From: Prevotella merdae
GTDB lineage: Bacteria; Bacteroidota; Bacteroidia; Bacteroidales; Bacteroidaceae
Assembly: GCF_900290275.1 (NCBI RefSeq)
Contig: NZ_LT985327.1
Location: forward strand, 1 to 61,873
Direction: 5' to 3'
DNA: 61,873 nucleotides
How positions within the stretch are numbered: position 1 is the stretch's first letter; each line of letters starts with the position of its first letter. Under the pieces are notes generated by a model. The model was not told the origin of the DNA. It searched no databases and saw only the letters and a list, made by a program, of their open reading frames with translations. The translations under genes were made by a program, and so were the position numbers. Positions 55,557 to 61,873 of this stretch are shown piece by piece.

Positions 55557-55772
55557 ATGACAAAAAGAGAAGAGAATTGGCTCAACAGATACGAAGCCTT
55601 GAAAAACTATATTGAAGAGCACAAACAACTGCCAGACAAGAAGAAGGTGGAGAATCGAGGCTTGCTTAACTGGTGGAAATATAATAAGAAATGTATGAAA
55701 CAAGGAACCCTTGACGACGAGAGAGTGAGGATGCTGACCGAACTTAGCAACATGCGAAACATCAAGCAATAA
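55557..55772 (+). CDS. Small helicase-associated-domain protein
   Basis: 71 residues. WLNRYEALKNYIEEHKQLPDK and LLNWWKYNKKCMKQGTL match the helicase-associated (HA) domain pattern, here as a single unit without a helicase. Such domains bind nucleic acid in larger proteins. The ATG at 55557 is chosen because upstream codons lie in the tandem repeat region. It could be a stand-alone accessory factor or a remnant. Confidence 0.65.
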   Translation: MTKREENWLNRYEALKNYIEEHKQLPDKKKVENRGLLNWWKYNKKCMKQGTLDDERVRMLTELSNMRNIKQ

Positions 55773-55814
55773 AATCTTGCTATATAAAAAACAGAACACT
55801 TAAGTCAGACTAAA

Positions 55815-56606
55815 TCAAAATTTGTCCGACTCAAGTATGTCCTTAACAGTCAACTTAGAATGACTCTTGGCGTATTGTTCCACTATAGCAGTATACTTGG
55901 TGCTGAACACCTTCTTGCCAAGCAACCAGTTGACCGACCACATTATCTTGCCAATGTGAAGATCGCGCTCGTATTGCGAGCGGGTTTCATTGTTCTTCAA
56001 CGGATACATTCCCAAGAGATAGAAACTCATACAATCGGGCACAATATACTCACGTGTCATTAGCTTGCGCTGGTCCTCAGTATAAAAGCGGCTGTATAGG
56101 GGATAATCCTTGCCAAGATACTTGTCAAGAGAGATGCCAATGGAATTGTTGCCTATAATAACACTTTGGTCCAACGCACCTATCTGAGTGTAGATGACAG
56201 GCATACGCATATTTGGGCAAAGCTTCTTCAACTTCTTGAAGGCAGCGCTAAACTGCTTGTTTACATCGTTCATATTGGCATACTGCAACTCGGCATCGGC
56301 TATGAGCGACTGCAAAATTGTGTCTTGGTAGAAATTAAGAAACTTGGAATTTATCTCAGGGTCGTTAACCTCGCCTAAACGAAGCACATCCTCGATAAGT
56401 GTACGGGTTTCCATAGAATATTCAATATTCATCTGCTGAAGAGCAGAGAAATCGCCTGTGGTAAGATAACGGCTTTGAAGACGGTCATAACGCTGAATTT
56501 CGACAAGCATTGTCTGACTGTCTTCACCATATTGCTTCAACTTCAATTCGCAAGCGGTTGAAGCCAATAATATAACGGTTACTATAATTAGATATATCTT
56601 TCTCAC
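55815..56606 (-). CDS. GldB-like lipoprotein
   Basis: 264 residues when started at the GTG at 56606, giving a signal peptide VRKIYLIIVTVILLASTAC with lipobox. A further in-frame ATG at 56663 would place the start inside the promoter and is rejected. The stretch GISLDKYLGKDYPLY and the later HIGKIMWSVNWLLGKK fit the GldB family of gliding/type IX secretion-linked lipoproteins. Role here is inference. Confidence 0.72.
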   Translation of the reverse strand: MRKIYLIIVTVILLASTACELKLKQYGEDSQTMLVEIQRYDRLQSRYLTTGDFSALQQMNIEYSMETRTLIEDVLRLGEVNDPEINSKFLNFYQDTILQSLIADAELQYANMNDVNKQFSAAFKKLKKLCPNMRMPVIYTQIGALDQSVIIGNNSIGISLDKYLGKDYPLYSRFYTEDQRKLMTREYIVPDCMSFYLLGMYPLKNNETRSQYERDLHIGKIMWSVNWLLGKKVFSTKYTAIVEQYAKSHSKLTVKDILESDKF

Positions 56607-56633
56607 AATAGGCAAATACTGAATATTCTTTTG

Positions 56634-56664
56634 CAAAAATACTAAAAAAGTTTTTAAAAACAAA
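56634..56664 (-). promoter_or_regulatory. Promoter of the GldB-like gene
   Basis: TTTG (56661-56664), 19 bp, TATTTTTG (56634-56641) on the minus strand. The start site near 56628 supports the GTG start at 56606. A hairpin AAAGTTAAACGTCA / TGACGTTTAACTTT (about 56679-56718) lies behind it, between this gene and the glycosyltransferase gene. Confidence 0.8.
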
Positions 56665-56750
56665 GTATTCAGCTAAAAAAGTTAAACGTCAAGCCTAATT
56701 TTGACGTTTAACTTTTAAAAATTTATAAACTCATACTGTTTATTCAGTTT

Positions 56751-57761
56751 TTATTTGTAAGTATGCTTGCCCTTGACATAATACATCCAAAGGATGCTAT
56801 AGGGTTTGCGCATCTTACAGGACTTATCTACACGGCGTGCCTGTATGCGCTTGCGGTCTTCGGCAAAATCGGACCGCCATGCCTTAAAGGCACGACGACC
56901 ACGCAACACAGCTCGAAACTCTCCCCAATTGCGGTCTAACAAAAGCGACTTGAAGGCTGCCACATAGTCGAGCCAGAACCTAACTCGCATTACATGACGT
57001 AATTCTTGCTCGGGCAGATTCTTGTATAGCATGGTTAGATTGTTGCGAAAATTGAGATAGGTCTTCATAGGATTGCCCTTTGGAAGCGTTCCGCCTCCTA
57101 CATGATATACCACACTTTGGGGTACGCAATATATCTTACGGCCAAAACTGCTTAGACGCCAACAAAGGTCTATCTCCTCGCAATGAGCAAAGAATCGGCC
57201 ATCAAGAGCACCTGCATCCCAATAGTCGGCACGACGTATCATCAATGCGGCTCCAGTGGCCCAAAGCACTTCGGCAACATCATCATACTGACCTTTATCC
57301 TTTTCTACCGTATCAAATATGCGACCACGACAGAATGGATAGCCATAACGATCAAGATAACCACCACTGGCACCAGCATATTCAAACATATCACGAGTAT
57401 GCTCGGCACGCAACTTAGGCTGGCAAGCTGCCGCTTCAAGATGAGCATCCATAAACTCAACAAGCAAGTTAAGCCAGCCTTCGGTTACCTCTACATCACT
57501 ATTCAAAAGCATATAATACTCGTTGTCTACCTGCTTAAGAGCACGATTGTAGCCTTCTGCAAAACCGTAGTTCTTGTCAAGAACTATGGTCTGGACAGAG
57601 GGAAATTCATCGCGAAGCAACTGCAAAGAGTTGTCGGTGGATGCATTGTCGGCTACAATAATGTCGGCTACATCCTGCGAGTGCTCTATAACAGACGGCA
57701 AGAAACGATGCATCATTTTGGCACCATTCCAGTTGAGTATAACAATAGCAACTCTCTTCAT
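56751..57761 (-). CDS. Family 2 glycosyltransferase
   Basis: 336-residue inverting glycosyltransferase of the GT-A fold. VAIVILNWNGAKMM opens the nucleotide-sugar site, DNASTDNSL follows near residue 40, and the metal-binding region is seen as MLLNSDVEV near residue 85. WATGAALMIRRADYW and CEEIDLCWRL are typical of rhamnosyltransferase-like members. Donor and acceptor unknown; probably polysaccharide or LPS synthesis. It follows mtaB by 23 bp. Confidence 0.88.
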   Translation of the reverse strand: MKRVAIVILNWNGAKMMHRFLPSVIEHSQDVADIIVADNASTDNSLQLLRDEFPSVQTIVLDKNYGFAEGYNRALKQVDNEYYMLLNSDVEVTEGWLNLLVEFMDAHLEAAACQPKLRAEHTRDMFEYAGASGGYLDRYGYPFCRGRIFDTVEKDKGQYDDVAEVLWATGAALMIRRADYWDAGALDGRFFAHCEEIDLCWRLSSFGRKIYCVPQSVVYHVGGGTLPKGNPMKTYLNFRNNLTMLYKNLPEQELRHVMRVRFWLDYVAAFKSLLLDRNWGEFRAVLRGRRAFKAWRSDFAEDRKRIQARRVDKSCKMRKPYSILWMYYVKGKHTYK

Positions 57762-57784
57762 AACGAACCGGTGTTTACTGTCAA

Positions 57785-59152
57785 CTAAATTATCTCTGCC
57801 TTAAGTGCCGAATGATCATGATTGAATCCGCCAAGACGCACTCGGATTAGCTTGTTGTCATATTCGTCGCAAGCCTCACGCGGCGACAATTCTACACGTA
57901 TGTAGTTGTCGGTGAATCCGTGCATAGACTTTCCGCGAACAGCCTTCTCAAACAATACTTCACGCTCTGTACCGATATAACGTTCGTAGAATTCGATACG
58001 CTTCTTCTCGCTTAGCTCGAGCAACTGTTTGCTGCGCTGCTTCTTGTCGGCATCATTTACTATATAAGGTATGCGGAGGGCTGCAGTTCCAGGACGCTCA
58101 CTATAAGGAAATACATGCAACTGGGTTACATCTACATCTTCAAGGAAGTCGTAACACTCGGTAAAGCACTCTGGTGTCTCACCACGGCATCCCACCATTA
58201 CGTCTACACCAATGAAGGCATCAGGCATACGCTCCTTGATAAGAGATATCTTATGGGCAAATAGAGCTTTGTCGTAACGACGATGCATCAAGCGCAACAC
58301 CTCATCACTACCACTCTGCAAAGGAATGTGGAAGTGAGGCATAAAGGCTCGGCTCGTGGCACAAAAGTTGATAAGCTCGTCGGAAAGAAGGTCGGGCTCC
58401 ATCGAACTGATACGATAACGCTCTATACCTTCTACTTGGTCAAGGGCCTTAACAAGATCTACAAAGCTTTCGCCTGTAGTTTTGCCAAAGTCGCCTATGT
58501 TTACACCTGTCAATACAATCTCTTTTCCTCCCTCTTCAGCTGCCTGTTGAGCCTGTGCCACAAGCGAGTCAATAGACGGATTACGCGAGTTGCCTCGGGC
58601 GTAAGGGATAGTACAATAGGTGCAGTAATAATCGCAACCATCCTGTACCTTCAGGAAGTAACGGGTACGATTACCACGAGAACATGATGGGGCAAACGAC
58701 TTTATGTTCTTGGTCTTAACCGAAAAGAACTGATGAAGCGAGTTATTTTCATTACTCTCACTCATTTCACGCTCCGATTCCTTAGCTGTCCAAGCATCAC
58801 TTAAGAACTGAATAAGGTCGGCTTTCTCGTTTGAACCAAGAACCAAATCAACACCTTCTATCTTGCTGACACGCTCAGACTCTAACTGGGCATAACATCC
58901 TGTTACTACAACAAAGGCTCCTGGATTCTCGCGAACCATTCTATGTATGGCCTGTCGACATTTATGGTCGGCCACTTCTGTTACCGAACATGTGTTAATA
59001 AGACAAAGGTCGGCTTTCTCGCCTTCCTGTACACCTGTTACGCCAAGCTCCATCAACATCTTGCCAAATGTTGAGGTCTCTGAGAAGTTAAGCTTGCAGC
59101 CAAGGGTATAGTAGGCGGCTTTCTTATTCTGGAATACTGCTGTATTTATCAT
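57785..59152 (-). CDS. mtaB: tRNA t6A37 methylthiotransferase MtaB
   Basis: 455-residue radical-SAM enzyme adding a methylthio group to t6A37 in tRNA. An N-terminal methylthiotransferase domain (YYTLGCKLNFSET, NTCSVTEVAD, VVTGCYAQ) gives three cysteines. The radical-SAM motif CDYYCTYC is near residue 170, and a C-terminal TRAM domain is at about 390-450. TAACTTTG at 59196-59203 (minus) is the likely -7 box. MtaB is preferred over MiaB or RimO from the overall sequence. Confidence 0.9.
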   Translation of the reverse strand: MINTAVFQNKKAAYYTLGCKLNFSETSTFGKMLMELGVTGVQEGEKADLCLINTCSVTEVADHKCRQAIHRMVRENPGAFVVVTGCYAQLESERVSKIEGVDLVLGSNEKADLIQFLSDAWTAKESEREMSESNENNSLHQFFSVKTKNIKSFAPSCSRGNRTRYFLKVQDGCDYYCTYCTIPYARGNSRNPSIDSLVAQAQQAAEEGGKEIVLTGVNIGDFGKTTGESFVDLVKALDQVEGIERYRISSMEPDLLSDELINFCATSRAFMPHFHIPLQSGSDEVLRLMHRRYDKALFAHKISLIKERMPDAFIGVDVMVGCRGETPECFTECYDFLEDVDVTQLHVFPYSERPGTAALRIPYIVNDADKKQRSKQLLELSEKKRIEFYERYIGTEREVLFEKAVRGKSMHGFTDNYIRVELSPREACDEYDNKLIRVRLGGFNHDHSALKAEII

Positions 59153-59469
59153 CTAATATATGTATATATATAATATGTATCTTGTTTGGTGACTGCAAAG
59201 TTACTCAAAATTATGTTACTAATCACACCTTGCACTTATTTTTACACTAATAAGCATTCCTTTAGTTTACCTGTAAGCTCTATACATAGCCTTTTGTGCG
59301 CACACAAAAACATCTAAAAACATTAAATTTAAGCTATGATCAATAGCTAATAAAAACATTAACATTTATTCACAGTCTGTATATTATTGATTTTCAATGA
59401 TTTATAAGATGGTTACAAAATAGTCGAAAAAAAAACCTTAAAACATTAACGCGGTATCAAAAAAATACT

Positions 59470-59477
59470 TACCTTTG
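59470..59477 (+). promoter_or_regulatory. -7 element of the mini-lipoprotein gene
   Basis: TACCTTTG, about 53 bp before the ATG at 59530. No good upstream TTTG box. The rest of 59153-59529 is AT-rich with no gene seen. Confidence 0.5.
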
Positions 59478-59529
59478 CAATGTTTTAATAAACAAATGAT
59501 TGTTTTACAGATTTAAAAAGCAAAGAAAA

Positions 59530-59694
59530 ATGAAGAAATTAGTTTTAATGTTCGTAGCTATCGCAGCTATCTCTTTCGCATCTTGTGGTAACAAAACAGC
59601 TGCTCCTGCAGCAAACGCTGACAGCGATACCGTTCAGGTAGCTGACACAACTGTTGACACAACAACTGTTGCTGATACTACAAATGCTCAGTAA
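59530..59694 (+). CDS. Small Thr/Asp-rich lipoprotein
   Basis: 54 residues. A signal peptide (KKLVLMFVAIAAISFASC) with a clear lipobox is followed by a tail of about 35 residues of repeating Asp-Thr-Thr-Val units (DTTVDTTTVADTT). Likely an outer-membrane or surface mini-lipoprotein of unknown role. The start at 59530 is preferred to an upstream ATG that lacks a signal peptide. A strong terminator follows. Confidence 0.75.
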   Translation: MKKLVLMFVAIAAISFASCGNKTAAPAANADSDTVQVADTTVDTTTVADTTNAQ

Positions 59695-59725
59695 TTCGAT
59701 AGTTCGAACAGAAAAATGAGAGATT

Positions 59726-59757
59726 AACCGCTGACCTTCGGGTCGGCGGTTTTTTCG
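59726..59757 (+). terminator. Terminator of the mini-lipoprotein gene
   Basis: AACCGCTGACC / GGTCGGCGGTT with a TTCG tetraloop and six T. The stem has one G-T pair. Confidence 0.88.
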
Positions 59758-59781
59758 TTTATATAACAATCTACTATATCT

Positions 59782-60534
59782 ATGACAATTAAATATAATA
59801 AACTTGAAACGGTTGCCTCGGTTGCTACAACTTTCTTTATTACAAATGCAACCTTTACAACTACAGCACAGGCCAAGACTGTAACGAAAACACTTGAACT
59901 CTGGCATGTTGGTGCTGTTGTTAGCTATGATGAGGTTAAGACATTCGGCATAGGCAACTGTTTCACACAACATAATATTGACAATGCTCTCTTCAAACGC
60001 ATCTACGGCAAGTCGTTCAAACACAATTGTACTATCAAACGTACTGAGTTGCGCTATCTACACCTACTACATTATACTATAGATGGACGCATAAAGCTTG
60101 GCGAAATGATTTGCCATAAGGATGTGGCTGACGATCTTATTAGTATCTTCAGACAACTATTCGATGCAAAATATCCAATAGAACGAATGAAACTCATCGA
60201 TGATTATAACGCAGATGATGTCACGTCTATGAACCATAACAACACTACATGCTTCAACTATCGGGTTGTGGCAGGATCTAAGAAGTTGTCTAGCCATAGT
60301 ATGGGCAAGGCTGTAGATATTAATCCATTGTACAACCCATACGTTAAACGACGTGCAGATGGCTCTTATAAAATAAGTCCTGAAACGGGACGCAAATATG
60401 CCAACCGCTCCAGGAACTTTAAATATAAGATAGATAAAGACGATCTAGCTTATCGCCTATTTACTAAACACGGATTTCGTTGGGGTGGAAATTACCGATC
60501 ACTTAAAGACTATCAGCACTTTGAAAAGTACTAA
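59782..60534 (+). CDS. M15 family D,D- or L,D-peptidase-like protein
   Basis: 250 residues with a putative signal peptide ending at AQA (about residue 33). The zinc site is visible as SSHSMGKAVDINP (His and Asp near residues 173-180) and DYQHFE at the C-terminus (third ligand). This pattern fits M15 VanY/endolysin-like enzymes acting on peptidoglycan peptides. Its last 32 bp overlap the convergent MFS gene. Confidence 0.8.
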   Translation: MTIKYNKLETVASVATTFFITNATFTTTAQAKTVTKTLELWHVGAVVSYDEVKTFGIGNCFTQHNIDNALFKRIYGKSFKHNCTIKRTELRYLHLLHYTIDGRIKLGEMICHKDVADDLISIFRQLFDAKYPIERMKLIDDYNADDVTSMNHNNTTCFNYRVVAGSKKLSSHSMGKAVDINPLYNPYVKRRADGSYKISPETGRKYANRSRNFKYKIDKDDLAYRLFTKHGFRWGGNYRSLKDYQHFEKY

Positions 60535-61714
60535 GCTGACGCTCTCTACGGCGCATATTTTGAAACAATCGTAAGGCACAATACAACGATGCCAGAATAC
60601 CTATAAAACCTCCTGCATAACCAATATAGGATACAGAAGTGTTACTTACCACTAAGCCACCTATATATGCGCCACATCCTATTCCAAGATTGAATATTCC
60701 AGAGAATATAGACATTGCAATAGACGTTGCTTCTTTAGGCGCAAAACGTATCGTATTGTCCTGGAAAGCGATGTTAAACGCTGTTGCCATAGCTCCCCAA
60801 AAAATACATACTAATATCATTGTAAACATACAAAAAGCTGCTACTTGCATTAATATCAAAGATAAGGCTGTTCCAAATGTTACAACAAATATAAAGCGAT
60901 AGCGATTGGACATATAATATTTTGAGAAAGCTATACTACCTAACATTCCTGATGCTCCAAAAAACACAAGAGTTGCGGTTACAACATCTTGTGGCATATT
61001 TGCTATCCTTCCCAAAAATGGTTCTATATAACTGTATCCAGTATAATGGGCTGTGGCAAAAAGAACTGACATTACAAATACGCCTACAAGCACCTTATTG
61101 TATAATAAAATAGGTAATTTCTTTACAGAGAACTTTCCACGACTCTCAAGCCTTGGAAATACCATAGCTATTAATACAAATATTGATGCTGCAATAACAC
61201 CTAAACAGAAGAAAGTCATTCGCCATCCAATATATAGACCTATCACACGTCCAAGCGGCAAGCCTATTACCATAGCTACAGAGGAACCCGTAGCAATAGT
61301 GCTTAATCCAAGTGCTCGCCTACCATTAGGAACTATTCGTACAGCAAGAGGCGATGCAATAGACCAAAAGATTGCATGGGCGCAAGCCACTCCAATACGT
61401 GAAAGCATAAACATATAATAACCATCTGCTATTGCTGATATTATATGACTGACAACAAACAATGCTGTAATACCTAATAACAACCGCTTTAACTCCATCT
61501 TTGAAACCAGAATCATAAGTGGCAACGACATTAAAGCCACTACCCATGCATATACTGATATTAATAGTCCAGCACGAGTATCACTGATATTTAAATCAAA
61601 AGCAATATCCGTCAGAAGTCCTATGGGCATAAATTCTGACGTATTAAACACAAAGACAGCAAATGTTAGACCTATTAAGGGTAACCAAGAAGTAAATGAG
61701 TTTTTCAATTGCAT
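60503..61714 (-). CDS. MFS exporter, SotB/AraJ-like
   Basis: 403 residues with twelve membrane helices. The opening VFNTSEFMPIGLLTDIAFDL is the hallmark of DHA1-type sugar or drug efflux proteins such as SotB. The ATG at 61714 gives the family-like N-terminus; an ORF start at 61816 would run over the insertion sequence and is rejected. It sits 47 bp downstream of a transposase stop on the same strand, so an IS has landed just upstream of it. Confidence 0.85.
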   Translation of the reverse strand: MQLKNSFTSWLPLIGLTFAVFVFNTSEFMPIGLLTDIAFDLNISDTRAGLLISVYAWVVALMSLPLMILVSKMELKRLLLGITALFVVSHIISAIADGYYMFMLSRIGVACAHAIFWSIASPLAVRIVPNGRRALGLSTIATGSSVAMVIGLPLGRVIGLYIGWRMTFFCLGVIAASIFVLIAMVFPRLESRGKFSVKKLPILLYNKVLVGVFVMSVLFATAHYTGYSYIEPFLGRIANMPQDVVTATLVFFGASGMLGSIAFSKYYMSNRYRFIFVVTFGTALSLILMQVAAFCMFTMILVCIFWGAMATAFNIAFQDNTIRFAPKEATSIAMSIFSGIFNLGIGCGAYIGGLVVSNTSVSYIGYAGGFIGILASLYCALRLFQNMRRRERQLSTFQSADSL

Positions 61715-61760
61715 TATTATAAAACGTGTTATTGTTGTCCTAAAACGGGTCAGTGGAAAT

Positions 61761-61873
61761 TTAGTGGGGATAAGCATAAATCTTTGCAAGTCGATACAGA
61801 AAGAACTTTTCATCAACGATACCCCTTAGTGATGCTCTGAAGGCTTTGATTTTCGCATTAAAGGATTCAGCTG
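61761..61873 (-). mobile_element. ISL3-like transposase, C-terminal end (cut by the window edge)
   Basis: Reading from the right edge on the minus strand gives AESFNAKIKAFRASLRG, then IVDEKFFLYRLAKIYAYPH and a stop at 61761. This matches the C-terminus of ISL3-family (ISAon1-type) DDE transposases. The rest of the element lies outside the window. Its left end should be between here and 61714, but no terminal repeat can be confirmed. Confidence 0.75.

Overview
The window looks like a chromosomal segment of a Bacteroidales bacterium, most likely Prevotellaceae. The evidence is the set of lineage-typical genes (NigD-like lipoprotein, DUF4837, DUF1573, DUF5723, GldB-like lipoprotein, SecG and LptE neighbours, proteins with type IX secretion tails) and promoters of the Bacteroidota form TTTG-N19-TAnnTTTG. 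The species cannot be fixed from the sequence alone.

Layout. 1-125 is the 5' end of a group II intron lying just past the terminator of an MFS sugar transporter gene. 171-4524 is a carbohydrate/polyol unit (MFS permease, mannitol-dehydrogenase-family enzyme, LacI regulator) with two mirror-image triple operator arrays flanking lacI. 4618-14360 is a plus-strand run: type II NADH dehydrogenase, M3 peptidase, dCMP deaminase, S41 protease, a frameshifted GLUG-like surface protein, a subtilisin-like protease, and 5-formyl-THF cyclo-ligase. 14352-18112 holds an Rpn-family nuclease, DUF721-RecF, a TPR membrane protein and lumazine synthase.

18126-27000 is a second group II intron, dead and split by a nested insertion of about 7 kb. 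The insertion carries a broken MobV relaxase with a candidate oriT and an AT-rich four-gene cassette (19286-24165). The cassette has its own promoter, a long structured 5' leader and a terminator. Its first gene encodes a membrane-anchored protein with two predicted PD-(D/E)XK nuclease regions; the other three genes are unrecognised. This cassette is the best candidate for an undescribed, possibly defence-related, system.

27177-34712 is an alpha-2-macroglobulin-DUF1573-IspH operon read on the minus strand. 35022-38095 holds a NigD-like lipoprotein, a YitT-family protein and a MATE transporter. 38097-42277 is an RND pump with its adaptor. Then come GluQ-RS, tRNA-His(GTG), SecG, a TPR-like protein, LptE and a sigma-54 activator (42405-47083), and a flippase-like protein, PdxA, DUF4837 and RlmN (47256-51668). 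51917-55182 encodes a lipoprotein and DUF5723 barrel pair. The right end has a small helicase-associated-domain protein, a GldB-like lipoprotein, a glycosyltransferase, MtaB, a mini-lipoprotein, an M15 peptidase and an MFS exporter. A truncated ISL3-like transposase runs off the right edge.

Much of the window is ordinary core genome. The accessory signals are the two terminator-associated introns, the nested cassette, the homopolymer frameshift in the GLUG-like gene, two unrelated 22-bp tandem arrays and a 28-bp perfect hairpin.
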